Shown in pieces: positions 10,865 through 21,917 of a stretch of 64,000 nucleotides of DNA. The position numbers and the translations under genes are program-made. A model generated the notes under the pieces. The model saw only the letters and a program-made list of their open reading frames with translations. It did not search any database and had not been told where the DNA came from. The stretch's first letter is position 1. The number at the start of each line of letters is the position of its first letter. This stretch comes from Ursus arctos. Its lineage: Eukaryota > Chordata > Mammalia > Carnivora > Ursidae. The DNA is taken from assembly GCF_023065955.2 (NCBI RefSeq), contig NW_026622763.1:80519299-80583298 (forward strand). Direction: 5' to 3'.

Positions 10865-11060
10865 CACACAGTTCGAGAAGCAATATAGCTCAGGGCTCCA
10901 GCTCTGGGGTCAAACAAACTTGGGTTCTTGTCATGGTTTCATCACTTCCTACCCACATGAACTTGGGTGCATCAATGGACCTCTCCAAGCCTCTGTTTTC
11001 TCACCTGTAAAATGGGACGACCTAATAGTTTGTGTCTGGAAAGAGAAAATGGGGAGGTAG
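10865..11060 (+). mobile_element. MIR element
   Basis: Sense MIR: TCCAGCTCTGGGGTCAAACA, then GGTGCATCAATGGACCTCTCC, then TCACCTGTAAAATGGG. These correspond to the tRNA-like part and the core. Confidence 0.85.
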
Positions 11061-11940
11061 TGAGGTCTGCTCTTTTCTCCTAACAGGACTTATTGAAATA
11101 CCTGAAATTCTAAACCAAGTCATTTATAATTTTAGTTAAAAGGTAAAAATGATTTTAAAATATTAAAATACTTCAGGAAATAAAAAGAGAAAGAAAAAAA
11201 AAAAACCCTGAAGGCTGGAATAAGACATTTCTTTCTAACCAAGACAAGAATATCCAAATGAAATGGGTATTTGTATCCCTCAAACATGTATTTCTCAATT
11301 ATGTTATGAAGAAAGTGAGAGTAGAAGATAAAATAGGGTGTTAATATTCACATTTCACTTTCAGCCAGAGGAGCTCATCGGGTGTGAGCCAGCCTGGGTC
11401 TGCTACTTATTGTGTGCTGGTTAGTCATTTTTCTGTTACATTTCTGCTTTTTATTGCATGTATATTTATTTTCTTTATGAAAATCATAATTTCTACACAG
11501 CAAAATATCCATTTTAGTTCTCCCTCAGGTCTCTTAATTCTTTTTTCTGAATATTAAAAAAAATCTTTATCAGAAAAAGTTGATTAGATTTGCTTATTGG
11601 ATAAAAAAAGTCAATTTTCCAAGTGTAGAATGAATTATAGAATGAAAAGAGTTATTTGTAAAAAACAGAAATATCAAATCTATATTTGGGTAAAATAGCT
11701 TCTACTGAAATTTACTGTGAAGAGAGATTTAAAATATGGAATAACATCACAGTAACCGAAAATTTCTCTGGGAAAATATTCTGTTCTGAAAGAATTTTGA
11801 CAAACAGCATTTCAGAGGTAAGTTTGAATCACATTGTAGGTCAGAAACAGTTAAACATCCGCAATTTTGTATGATCGAATGTAATGAAGGAGGACCCAGG
11901 AAAGTGTCATTACTTTTCTTCTTAGTTATAATAAAAATTC
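11061..11940. other. AT-rich intergenic, nothing recognised
   Basis: Highly AT-rich. No exon or element is supported. Confidence 0.5.
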
Positions 11941-12370
11941 TACTCAGATTATACATTCAAAATGGGTGAATTTTACGGCATGTAAGGTATGTCTTAATGT
12001 TATGGACTGAATGTTGGTGTTTGCCCAAAATTCTCATGTTGAGCCCCTACCCCTGAATGTGGGCTTTGGGAGGTGATAAGGGTTAGATGAGCCCATGAGG
12101 GCAACATGTTCATGAATGGGGTGAGTGCGCTAAGGAGAGGGAAGAGAGACCTTGCTTCCCTCCACTCTCTGCCAGGGGAGGGTTCGAGAGGGTGGGCATC
12201 TGCAAGAGAGCCTTCCCCGGCACTCTGACCCTGCGGCCCCCTCATCTGGGCTTCCAGCCTCCAGAACTGTGAGAAATAAATTTCTGTTGTTTGTAAGCCA
12301 CCCCATCTGTGGTATTCTGTGATAGGATCCCAAACCAACCGAGACATTCAATAAAGCTGTTAAAAAAATC
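11941..12370 (+). mobile_element. L1 3' tail interrupted by an LTR
   Basis: The L1 terminal sequence GGGTGAATTTTACGGCATG...GTCTTAA precedes the LTR, and TTCAATAAAGCTGTTAAAAAAA follows it. Together they form one typical L1M 3' end split by the insertion. Confidence 0.65.
11998..12346 (+). mobile_element. Solo LTR, MaLR (MST/THE1-like)
   Basis: LTR of about 349 bases with TG at the start (TGTTATGGACTGAATG) and CA at the end (CCGAGACA). Internal blocks include TTTGGGAGGTGATAAGGGTTAGATGAG-like sequence and CCAGCCTCCAGAACTGTGAG with the AATAAA signal. No internal region adjoins. The flanks CTTAA and TTCAA are only a weak target-duplication match. Confidence 0.88.
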
Positions 12371-12394
12371 GACTTGAGTCATTCATTCATTACT

Positions 12395-12540
12395 GTTTTC
12401 AAAACCCTAATCCATCATTTATTGGTGGGAGATCTCACAGAGGTTCCACGAAGCTAAATGACTTGCCTGACTCACTCAGAGACAGAGAAAACCAGGCCAC
12501 AATGAAAAGCCCAGACCTTGTCCTTCTTGGCTCAATCCCC
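12395..12540 (-). mobile_element. MIR fragment
   Basis: Reverse MIR core: CACAGAGGTTCCACGAAGCTAAATGACTTGCCTGACTCACTCAGAG. Confidence 0.65.
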
Positions 12541-13010
12541 TCGTTTGTGAGACGTGGATATAAAGGGGCCCAGCCTATTGCCAGTGTTTGCAGTACTCCA
12601 AGACGGGAGGATAATTAAACCAAGGCCACGGAAGTTTGTAGAAAAAGAACCAGAAACTAAAGTCCACGGTCTCAATTGCTTCTTCCTCCATGGTTAGTTA
12701 ACCATTACCTCGAGGCCAAACAAGGATCTCTGATGCCTCCCTCCTCAACTGCAACACACCTGCTTTTCCCCAGCCCACCTCCCAGCCCACTGCGCTCGGT
12801 CTTAGCAGAGGACAGACAGCCTCAATGTGGAAGTCCAACGCAACCCAAACAGTCCACCCTGGGGGGGCTAAAAAAAGAAAAGAAAGAAAAAGAAAACAAG
12901 ATTTGGGTAGCAACATTCGGAAAGCCTTTTTCCGTGTTCAGAGCCACAGCGCAGGACTCAAATGCGAGGCTCGAATGCTCGAATACATTCCTGGTAACAG
13001 AGAGGGCCAT
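12541..13010. other. Intergenic, nothing recognised
   Basis: Contains a purine-rich AAAGAAAAGAAAG stretch near 12870-12900. No gene is supported. Confidence 0.5.
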
Positions 13011-13019
13011 TCAGCCTCC

Positions 13020-13212
13020 AGGAAACCCACGGGAGGGGCTTCTCAGACTTGAATGTGCACCTGAATCATCCGTGGACCTGAATAAAACGCAGGGTCTTAC
13101 TTATGGGGTCTGGCGTGAGGTCTGAGATTCTGTACTTCTAAGAAGCTCTCAGGAAATGCTGATGCTGCTCGGACTGGAACCAGGCTTCAAGCAGCAAAGT
13201 TCTAGAGCGGCT
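13020..13212 (+). mobile_element. MER5A-like hAT-Charlie element
   Basis: CTTCTCAGACTTGAATGTGCACCTGAATCATC, then TTCTGTACTTCTAAGAAGCTCTCAGGAAATGCTGATGCTGCT, follow the MER5A consensus order as I remember it. Confidence 0.78.
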
Positions 13213-13224
13213 CCCTTCAGTAGC

Positions 13225-13545
13225 AATGCCGGCTGCTGCAAAAATGCGAGCCACCTACCTAATTTTAAATTTTCTGGTAGCTACATTTAAAAAGTAAAAA
13301 GAAGTAAATAAAATTAATTTTAACAATACGTTTTTATTTAACCCAATAATTCAAAATACTGTTTTGATATGTAACTAAGAGGAAAACGTATTTATGAGAT
13401 GTTCAACATTCTTTTGTTCGTACTACGCATTCAAATTTGGTATGTACTTTAGACTCCCAGCACATCTCAATTCCAACTGGGCGTGTTTCAAGGGCCCGGT
13501 CGCCCTGTGTGACCAGGGGCTGCTGTGTAGGACAACACAGCTCTA
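13225..13545 (+). mobile_element. Probable hAT-Charlie-type MITE (MER20/MER3-like)
   Basis: GAGCCACCTACCTAATTTTAAATTTTC near the left end and GACTCCCAGCACATCTCAATTCC...GTAGGACAACACAGC near the right end resemble a mammalian non-autonomous hAT element. The exact subfamily is uncertain. Confidence 0.45.
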
Positions 13546-14030
13546 CCGCCCCCCGCAAGTGGCTCTGGAATGTCTGGGCAGGCACACTACAAGCAGCCCA
13601 CACCGAGGAAAATTATTCTCATTCTACTCTATTCTCTTCTAGTGAGAGGTCCACCAAGGGGTCTTGCAGACTCAGAAATGGAGACAAGAAATGTCTAGTC
13701 TTTTGAGGTCTACTTATCAAAAACAGGATGGGGCAAGGGAGGAAGAAGGGCATTTGCAATGAGGAGCCTTCCAGCAGGGAGCGTAGCCAGCACAGTGGGA
13801 AGCTGGGGGAGGCCGATTCTGATGGGTGAGAGGCAGGGCCAGGGAGAGGCCCCAGGGCTCCTTGGCTGCTTGCTCATCCCTGACCCCTCACCATCCATCC
13901 TGGACCCCAGACCCTTCGGCCACAGCCGAACTCACCAACCCTGTGGCTTGCATAAATGAAGTCAAAGAGGGAAAGGAAAAAAATATTTGAAGAATAAAGT
14001 AAAGATTAAAAAGGAAAAGTGGAAAGTGAG
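13546..14030. other. Intergenic, nothing recognised
   Basis: No recognisable element or exon. Confidence 0.5.
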
Positions 14031-14032
14031 GT

Positions 14033-14220
14033 GGGGCGCCTGGGGGGCTCAGTCAGTCAAGCGGCCAACTCTTGGTTTTGGCTCAGGTCATGATCTCAGG
14101 GTTGTGAGAAGGAGCCCTGTGTCGGGCTCTAAGCTCAGTGGGGAGTCTGCTTGAGATTCTCTCTCCCTCTCCCTCTGCCTCTACCCACCCCCAGTCTCTA
14201 GAAGAAATGGATAAATCTTT
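14033..14220 (+). mobile_element. SINEC copy
   Basis: GGGGCGCCTGGGGGGCTCAG head, GGTTTTGGCTCAGGTCATGATC and a CT-rich part with a reduced tail. TGGAAAGTGAGGT flanks both sides (14020-14032 and 14223-14236). Confidence 0.9.
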
Positions 14221-14235
14221 AAATGGAAAGTGAGG

Positions 14236-14795
14236 TTAGCAAGACGTAACAGAATTTCAAGAAAAAGAAAAACTCTTCTAAACACTTAACCCCTATTGGC
14301 TTTCTCACTCTTAGCTCTCAGGCTACACAGAGAAAGATAAATTTTGGAACTTGGTTTTCCTGCCTTCACCTAGAGACAGGAGGAAGCCTGAAGCCACAGT
14401 GTTTAGCCCCATAAAACCAGCACGAGAGGCTCACTCTTGACTCTTCTACAGATTCTGCATATGGAAGTCGCAGAACTGGAGGACCGTTGACTCCCAACTC
14501 CCTTCAAAGCAGGAATTATTTCAGAAACAAGGACAGACAGCCTGTCCTTGAAACTTCCACAAAGGGTTTACTGCCTCAACAAGACTTTCTTTTCCATTTT
14601 TAAAAAGTCTCACAGCGTCATTTCTAACAAGATGAAATTTACCTTCATTTAAAGTTCATCCACTGATCCAAGTCCTAGTTCCGGAACTACACTAACTACT
14701 TGTCATCCTTATTCTTTAAATAATTGAAGACAGCTGTTCTGGCACGCTTGTCCTAGATCTCTTGCTGTTCAAATCTGCCAACACCTTTATGTCAA
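14236..14795. other. Intergenic, nothing recognised
   Basis: No feature identified. Confidence 0.5.
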
Positions 14796-14799
14796 TTCA

Positions 14800-15425
14800 A
14801 GACCGATGCGTATAGAATAATTGTCCAGAAAGAGGATTAGTTAAATAAACTGCGGTGCATCCACACAATGAATTATCATGCAGCCATTCAAAAATGGTAA
14901 TGGGAGGGGCGCCTGGGTGGCACAGCGGTTAAGTGTCTGCCTTCGGCTCAGGGCGTGATCCCGGCGTTATGGGATCGAGCCCCACATCAGGCTCCTCCGC
15001 TATGAGCCTGCTTCTTCCTCTCCCACTCCCCCTGCTTGTGTTCCCTCTCTCGCTGGCTGTCTCTATCTCTGTCAAATAAATAAATAAAATCTTTAAAAAA
15101 AAAAAAAAAAACAAAAATGGTAATGGGGATGCAGATTTATCGACGCTGGAAGACTTTCACCATAGGTTAAATAATTGAAAGGCAGGCTAGAAAACCATAT
15201 GTATAGTAGAATCCTATTTTTTTTAATCTATAAGTATAGTTTTACAGAGAGAAAAATCTAGAAGAATACACACGAAAATGTCACAGAGGTTATTTACGAA
15301 TGAGGCATTACAGATGTTTTTGTCTTTTTGCTTAACCACATTTTCCAATTCTTCTATGCGAGCATGTGGTACTTGTATTATACTGTTAGGTAATGCTTTA
15401 TATAAATACATATAAATTATAACCA
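14800..15425 (+). mobile_element. L1M 3'-end remnant split by a SINE
   Basis: Old L1 3' end: GTGCATCCACACAATGAATTATCATGCAGCCATTCAAAAATG before the SINE; downstream of it, blocks such as GTATAGTAGAATCCTATTTTTTT and TATTTACGAATGAGGC. No coding capacity. Confidence 0.65.
14906..15111 (+). mobile_element. SINEC, young ursid-type subfamily
   Basis: Near-consensus copy with GGCACAGCGGTTAAGTG and GGCTCCTCCGCTATGAGCC. AAAAATGGTAATGGG is duplicated at 14890-14904 and 15113-15127. Confidence 0.94.
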
Positions 15426-15602
15426 GTCTTCATAGCAGGTAGGGAGCAATGACAAATCGTTCACTTGTTCCCTCAGTGAACAAACACTTACTATGTGCCA
15501 GACACTGTGTTAGGTGCAGTTGTAGGCACAAGACAGAGAAAAATCCCCGCTCTCTGGAACTTACATTCCAATGACGGAGACAGACGTTAAAAAATAAATT
15601 AG

Positions 15603-15838
15603 TGGGGCGCCTGGGTGGCACAGTGGTTAGGCGTCTGCCTTCGGCTCGGGGCGTGATCCTGGTGTTCTGGGATCGAGCCCCACGTCAGGCTCTTCCGCTA
15701 TGAGCCTGCTTCTTCCTCTCCCACTCCCCCTGCTTGTGTTCCCTCTCTCGCTGGCTGTCTCTATCGCTGTCAAATAAATAAATAAAATCTTAAAAAATAA
15801 ATAAATAAATAAATAAATAAAAATAAAATAAATAAATA
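15603..15838 (+). mobile_element. SINEC, young ursid-type, extended AAAT tail
   Basis: Young copy whose tail has expanded into many AAAT units. AAATAAATTAGT on the left (about 15592-15603) recurs on the right at about 15841. Confidence 0.92.
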
Positions 15839-16694
15839 AAAAATAAATTAGTAAAATACATAGCATATTAGTAGTGACAAGTGGTAAGGAGAAAAAATCT
15901 AGGCAAGGAGAAAGTAGCAAGTGTTGGGGGAGATGGAGATTTTAGGTAAGATTGTCTGGGAAAGCCTCACAAGAAGGAGCATTTGAGTAAAGACCTGAAG
16001 CAGGTCCGGGGATGATGAGCTCTATCCAGGTATCTGCAGAAAAAGTGTTCTGCGTCAAAAGAGATTTGTTACAAAGACCCTAAGGCAGGAGCATGGCCCA
16101 CATTCCAGAAGTACCAGAGAACCCAACACGGCCAGGGTGGAGGGGGTTGAGGGAGGTTAGGGTGTTGGCCAGACCAGTAGGGCCTTGCATCAGCCTAAGA
16201 CGGGCAGCCACACAGGTTTCTGAGCAGAGGACTGACATGATCCCACTTGGGGTCTTAAGAGAATCACTCTGGTTGCTATGTTGAGAATAGACTGAAGTGG
16301 GACAAGGGCAAAAGCAGGGTGACCAGGCGGCCACTGAAATAATTCAAGCAAGAGTTGACAGTGGCTTGGACCAGTGTGGTAACCAGTGGAGGTGACGAAT
16401 CAGATGAACCACTATTAGTGGCCAGAGTATATTGTGAGAGCAGAGCCCTCAGGATTTGCCCGTGAACTAGACGTAGGGGATAAGAGAAAGAGGGGAGTAA
16501 GGATGGTACAAGGCATTAGGTGGGCATAATCGGACAATGAGGAAGACTGTGGGAGGGTCCGATGGGGTAGACACCAGAAGCTGGGGTTTGAACACTGAAT
16601 TTGAAAACTCTTGGACAATCAAATGCAGATGTCAAAAACACAGGTATATATGTCTGGAAATCAGAAGAAAGGTGCTGGATAGAGATGTTAAGAA

Positions 16695-17080
16695 ACAAAA
16701 TCCAGCCGAGTAAATCTTAAAGATCTTACTGGCTTTTTTCAATGATTCATGAATTGGGCAGCATCCAAGCTAGCAGGCAGAAAGGAGCTCCAAGGAGCTG
16801 TACAAAATGAAAGATTTTATAGGCAGAGGGAGGCAAGAACGAGGAAGTTATACTAGGCAAAACGGTGAACTGGTTATTGGAAGGTTACTTTCCTTACAGG
16901 GAAGAGAAGGGACCTAGCAGACAGATGACCTAACTAGTGCGGATCAGGCAACTCCTGAGCGGTTTACGATCCCATTTCTGGGAGAGCCAAAACTGCAATG
17001 AAGTAAAATCTCACTTTGCTGATAAGGGCTTAGCTTAAGCGACTCCATTTGGGACCTGTTGCCTTGTTTGTTTGTTTTTT
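16695..17080. mobile_element. Unclassified insert of about 390 bases inside L2
   Basis: The L2 sequence is continuous on both sides but broken here by unrelated sequence, with TGAATTGGGCAGCATCCAAGC, AAAGATTTTATAGGCAGAGG and a final TTTGTTTGTTTTTTT run. I believe it is repeat-derived (LTR-like), but I cannot name the family. Confidence 0.5.
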
Positions 17081-18129
17081 TACCAGTTATAAATCAGGAG
17101 CTATCAAATAGATGGAACTGAAAGCCACGAGATTGGAGAGATCACCAGATTACAAGTGTGAAGAGAAGAGCTGCAAGGTCTGAGCCCTGGGGCAGCCAGT
17201 GTTACAGGAGCAGGGAGAAGAAGAGGATCCAGAGAGAGAGACTGAGAAGCACCAGGTGAGGTGGGAAAAAAGCCCAAGAGAATCTAGGGTCCTAAATGTA
17301 AGCAGGGAGCAATGTAAAAGAGTTTCAAGATGGAGGACACGGTCAGCTGTGTCTAGAGCGACCGCCTAGCTGTGTACAGTGAGGAGCAAGGGCTGATTCA
17401 GCAACACAGAGGTGTAAATGACCTTGAAAGGACGGTTCTGTGGCCCACGGGGGCAGGGGCAGTGGTGAGGGTCTCACAGGAGTAGTACAAGAGAGAATGG
17501 GAGAAGAGAAACTGGAGACTGCAAGCACATATGGTTCTTTCAAGATCTGTTCCAAGGGATAGAAGAAAAATGGAATAATAACCAGATATGAGGAAGCAAG
17601 AGAGGCTCTTTGTTTTGTTTTTGTTTTTTCTTTTAAGATATGAAGCATACAGCATGTTTGTATATAAGTGGAAATGATCCGGTAGATAAGGAAACAATAG
17701 GGAAGAGAAGGAAAAGTTACTGGAGCAATGTCTCTGGGTAAATGAAAGGGGATGCGATCCAAGCCCTCGTGGAGGGAAGGTCCTTGCTGGGAGCACAGAC
17801 GAAGAAAGAAGGGGAGTAAATGGGAACAGAGACATCTACCAGTGAGTAGAAGTGTCACAGGCACGGGTAGGACTTGTCTTTGATTGCTTTACTTTTCTTA
17901 GTGAAATTGGAAGCCAGGCTATCTGCTCAAGGTGAGGATGAGGTCTGAGGTGGGGTTCAAGGACAGAAGAGAAAGTAGGAATTTGTCTTCTTAGGAAAGG
18001 GAGAAGAGTAAAGGGAATACTTGTTTGCTAGGCAGCATTAGGGGTACACTTGAATTTAGTGACCATAAATCATGGTTGAGACCTACTATTTATGATTCTG
18101 TTTTTAAGAATACTGACTTTCACTACTAA

Positions 18130-18290
18130 AGTCAGAATACCCTAGACTTTCTGAATTGGAAGCTACTTTAAAATACTATCATTTGACTTCTTTCTTGCAT
18201 AGAGAAGGAAATAGAAGACCAAGGAAGGGAGGACATTTGCTAAACAAGGTCCCTCAACAGGTTAGTGACAGAACCTATATAATTATTGTG
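18130..18290 (+). mobile_element. Ancient SINE-like repeat
   Basis: GACTTTCTGAATTGGAAGCTAC, then AGAAGGAAATAGAAGACCAAGG, then AGGTTAGTGACAGAACC. The order resembles an old mammalian tRNA-related repeat (MIR-like core); family unresolved. Confidence 0.4.
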
Positions 18291-18548
18291 GGGGAGAGAA
18301 TGAAAACTTAACAGGCGTGTCCCCCAAGTACAGAAGTCGCACCGAGGGCTGGAATGTACAGGGTTTGTCTCCGTATGAAACCGTCTTACGAGAGATGCTC
18401 AATATTCAGATGGGTTACCTGAGAGGGAGTGAAGGTGGAGGACGTCCTTAAAGTGTGGTGAAGAGTGGTTCCTACATTAAGGAGTCAGTCTAAGTTACCC
18501 TTTCTTCTGATATTCTATACTGCAAAAGGAATCTTCAAGAATATTGTG

Positions 18549-18682
18549 CACGGGGGCACGTGGGTGGCTCAGTCGCTTAAGCGGCTGTCTTCAGCGCAGG
18601 TCATGATCCCAGGATCCTAGCATCGAGCAGAGCATTCAGCTCCGTGCTCAGCAGGAAGTCTGCTTCTCCCTCTCCCTCTTAA
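18549..18682 (+). mobile_element. SINEC, truncated in its 3' half
   Basis: GGGGGCACGTGGGTGGCTCAG head. It ends after CTCCCTCTCCCTC without the usual AAATAAA tail, just upstream of another SINE. Confidence 0.85.
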
Positions 18683-18694
18683 AAAGCCTCCTCC

Positions 18695-18900
18695 TGGGGC
18701 ACCTGGGTGGCTCAGTTGGTTGAGCAACTGACTTTTGGTTTCAGCTCAGGTCATGATCTCAGGGTCATCGGACAGAGCCCCGCATCCTGCTCCACGCTCA
18801 GCACGGAGCCTGTTGGAGATTCTCTCCCTCCTTCTCCCTCTACCCCTCCCCCTACTCGCACACTCTCTAAATAAATACATAAATAAAGTCTTTAAAAAGA
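18695..18900 (+). mobile_element. SINEC copy
   Basis: GGGGCACCTGGGTGGCTCAG to AAATAAATACATAAATAAAG. AAAAAGCCTCCTCC flanks it at 18680-18693 and at about 18902-18915. Confidence 0.9.
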
Positions 18901-18915
18901 AAAAAGCCTCCTCCC

Positions 18916-20430
18916 CTAGATTCTTCAATTACAGCTCTTGGAGTATCAGAACTAACTGAAGTTCCTTGCTTCCCCTACCCACACCGCGGCACACGCACTT
19001 ACACTGTCTATAAAACAAGTAGCTGGAGGAAGAGTCAGGAGACCTCAGGAGCTTGGATAATAAACAGAACAGATAATTAGTCCTTGAATAATTGATGAAC
19101 TTAGGCTTTAAGGCTATTACTCCAACAAACATTCTTAATGGCACTAAAACTAATCCAAACGTCGTCCCAATGCCAACCAGAGAATGGCTTATAAGTTTGC
19201 TCCTAAGGAAACACTGTGTAGACAGAATGGGTACATTGCCATTCCAGCAAATGAGAATTGCCACAGCAGAGAAGGTGCCCTTAAAATGCAATCCGGAAAA
19301 ACATCCGTTTGTGCCATCGCACGGTGGTGCTTTTCAAATTCTTCTACTGCGTATTTGGGAAAGAATTGAGCGACGAAGCAAAGCCAGATATAAGGTGTCC
19401 ACGACTGTGTCACGCAAGGCTGACAGAGAAAGAAGCAGGCCTGTTAGATGCAGCTTGTTACTTTATATAGACAGCAAAAGAAAAATGAGCAAGCGTGCCA
19501 GCACCCCTGCGTCCCTTGTCCTGCAGGGCAGAGCTAAGACGGAAGGGGCAGAGAACCTACAGCACGATGGCCCAACGTCCTTCTGCCGAGGTGCCTGCGT
19601 CACAGCCTGCAGCTCAAAAGGTGGGGACAAGGCCTCACACCTCATGCAAAGAAGTAACGAGAAACTCGAGAAACTCGCACGATGACTTCCTGGGAAGACC
19701 GGGAGGCAAGCGGGAAATGAGCCCCATAGGATCTCTGCAGTTGGCTCTTGCGTTCTGGGACAATCATGGGACCTACGTGGACACGTGTCCGGATCGCCGG
19801 GGGGCCAGGTGGAGCCATTCCCCTGCCATGGTGGGTTTAAAGGGTCTCTTGGGAAAGATTATTAAAAAGATGAATGCAGTTAAAAAGTCAGTAAAAAGAG
19901 CCAAAAGGGCTCTGATGAGGACGCTGAGGCACTGATTAGCCAGCAAGGGAAAGAGCTGGCAGTGGCCGGATTGGTTCGCGGAGGTGGGCTCTGCCCGGGG
20001 CAAGGAGCTAAGGAAAAACCCATTGGACACAACCCAACAGGAGAGCCCAGAGCATTCTCAGCACAGGGACCCGGAAACACTACTTCAGACCAACAAAACC
20101 AAAAGCAGAGGGTTAAAGTTTTCGGAACAAGGAATTTTTCAAGGCTAACAAACAAGGTAACCACATACTTCGAGAATACCATCATGTTATGGTACACGGA
20201 CATGCACTGGAAGAGTTCCCACCTCGGCGTGACGATCCCTAACTCCTGGACTCAACAGACTTTGTTAGAATTTGGATCTTCCTAATCTTCAAGACCCTAC
20301 ACAGCTGGAATCTGGTGGCATAAGGAGGGAAAAGTATGAATAAAAAAAGAAGAAGAAGAATCCAAAACAGCCCAGCATATCTGTACTTCATAGCAAAGAC
20401 ATTATGTTCAAAACAAAAAATACAAGTTGT
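18916..20430 (+). other. Intergenic block with the longest unexplained frames
   Basis: An open frame of 197 codons runs 19092-19685, with its first ATG at 19095, and another of 146 codons runs 19495-19935 in a different frame. The products are rich in Arg, Lys and Ser, with no domain, signal peptide or similarity I recognise. I see no splice sites in phase, promoter or poly(A) signal, and overlapping frames on both strands argue against coding. No repeat family could be assigned. Confidence 0.3.
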
Positions 20431-20434
20431 TAGA

Positions 20435-20765
20435 ATTTCAGATTTGGAAGGAATCTTGGAGATTGCATAATCTGAAAATGTTCAAACATTTGAAATGTCT
20501 AGCTCCGGAACTCACTGGTCACACAAAAGCCCATGAAAAAAGCAAGGGGAGCACGGAGCCTGGACTGTTCATCCCACCGCTTGCAGTCCCAGCCGCCACT
20601 GCGAGGGGCCTCGAGGACCTCACAGAGCAAAGTTTAGAAGCCACGCCTCTAGCCGAGTCCCCTGTTCATGGACGGGGACACTGAGGGTGAGTTTATCTTC
20701 CCAAGGTTAAATAGTTTAGAGAAGCTCGGACCCCGGAGCACTGCCGCCCAGTACAGTGCTGTTTG
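20435..20765 (+). mobile_element. Ancient SINE-like repeat, low confidence
   Basis: AGAATTTCAGATTTGGAAGGAATCTTGGAGAT at the left and GGACACTGAGGGTGAG...AAGGTTAAATAG at the right resemble an old mammalian repeat with a MIR-like core. Confidence 0.4.
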
Positions 20766-21350
20766 TCTGCTGAGCCCAGAAAGTGCTTTCTGGAGATGGA
20801 ATCTCCTGGCGAAGATGCTGTGAAGATTGCTGAAATGACGACGAAGGATTTAGAATATTACAGAAACTTCTCTGATAAAGCAGCACCAGGATTTGAGAGA
20901 ATTGACTCCGATTTTGAAAGAAGTTCTACTGCGAGTAGAATGCTATGAAGCAGCATCACATGCTACAGAGAAATCGTGGGCGCAAGAAAGACCCAGTCAA
21001 TGCAGCAAACTTCTTGTTGTCTTATTTTAAGAATCATCACCCCCACCTTCAGCGAACACCATCCTGGGCACTCAGCAGCCAGCAACACCCAGGCGAGACT
21101 CTCCACCGGCAAAAAGATTACGACTCGCTGAGAGCTCAGAAGACGGTTAGCATCTTTTTTAGCAATAAAGTGTATTTTCATTAAGGTCTGTACATTGTTT
21201 TCTCAGACATAATGCTATCGCACACTTAGTATATTTCACTATAGTATACACATAACCTTTATATGCACAGGGAAACCAAACAATGCACTTGACTCACTTT
21301 ATTGCCATGGTCTGGAACCGAACCGGCAGTATCTCCAAGGTACGCCTCTA
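20766..21350 (+). mobile_element. Tigger-type DNA transposon 3' remnant
   Basis: The plus-strand translation of 20763-20945 resembles the C-terminus of a Tigger/pogo (Tc1-mariner superfamily) transposase: [25 protein letters not shown]. Past a stop, the alternate frame has CYREIV and TQSMQQTS. It continues into a terminal non-coding region (CAATAAAG-type sequence, TCAGACATAATGCTATCGCAC) and ends with a 3' inverted-repeat relic, CTGGAACCGAACCGGCAGTATCTCCAAGGTACGCC. The catalytic part is absent, and stops and frameshifts make it inactive. Confidence 0.8.
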
Positions 21351-21660
21351 CGTGGTTTTAATGTTTCATTGCGTTTTCTACCAAGGCTTTTATTTAGTCT
21401 TAGACCCAAAACACTTTCCAAATGAGAGCATCTCCAATTTGGTAATTTATGTCAACAAGAAAATATGATTAATTAATATAGATCAGATTTACTGCCAACT
21501 TTTCAGGAATAAATTTATTTTGTCAAGTAGTCCATTAATTAAACAGAAGTATGATAAGAGAAACAAATGATAATAATACAAATAAATTACAGCCCCAAGT
21601 TTCTTATTATTTTCAGAAAGAAATGTTGTAGGTAAGAGCTATGAACGGAAAAAGATGTTA
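21351..21660. other. AT-rich intergenic, nothing recognised
   Basis: Low-GC sequence without a recognisable element. Confidence 0.5.
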
Positions 21661-21664
21661 TACT

Positions 21665-21712
<48 letters not shown>

Positions 21713-21801
21713 AGCAGGCTCCACGCCCAGTGTGGGGCTTGAACTCACAACCCCGAGACCCGGAGTTGCATGCTCCACTGACTGAGCCAGCCAGGCGCCC
21801 C
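21661..21801 (-). mobile_element. Short SINE with expanded (ATTT)n tail
   Basis: Minus-strand short tRNA-like SINE. The tail is an (ATTT)n array at 21664-21712, the B box is read as GGGGCTTGAAC, and the end is CCAGGCGCCCC. GATGTTATACTTTA and GACGTTACACTTTA flank it as a diverged target duplication. Confidence 0.88.
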
Positions 21802-21917
21802 AGAGACGTTACACTTTAAATATCAAAATTCAAATACAGTTTTGGCAATGCTAGTCCATCAGTATATAAAAATCAAACAAAAAAAGATATGCTTTTTAAA
21901 TGAGTACGACTATGCAT

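Larger units (their letters stand above)
15455..17870 (-). mobile_element. Long L2 (LINE-2) copy, antisense
   Basis: The 3' end of L2 appears first on the plus strand (AACAAACACTTACTATGTGCCAGACACTG, CTGGAACTTACATTCCAATG). The reverse-transcriptase part follows towards 17870. Read on the minus strand, 17343-17864 gives a degraded translation with L2 RT similarity (for example LDRIPFHLPRDIAP followed by FPSLPYC). The copy is interrupted by a SINE at 15603-15838 and an unclassified insert near 16695-17080. Stops and frameshifts are frequent, so it is long dead. L2 has been inactive since before the placental radiation, which makes a copy of this length relatively well preserved. Confidence 0.75.

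Noticed and set aside
10590..11060. 156-codon frame through the GT repeat
   Set aside because: It is driven by a long valine/cysteine tract encoded by the microsatellite and runs into a MIR element.
17343..17864. 173-codon minus-strand frame as a gene
   Set aside because: It is a decayed L2 reverse-transcriptase fragment.
19092..19685. 197-codon frame as a gene
   Set aside because: It has no domain, splice structure, promoter or poly(A) signal, and it overlaps other frames.
20763..20948. 61-codon frame as a host gene
   Set aside because: It is the C-terminal end of a dead Tigger-type transposase.
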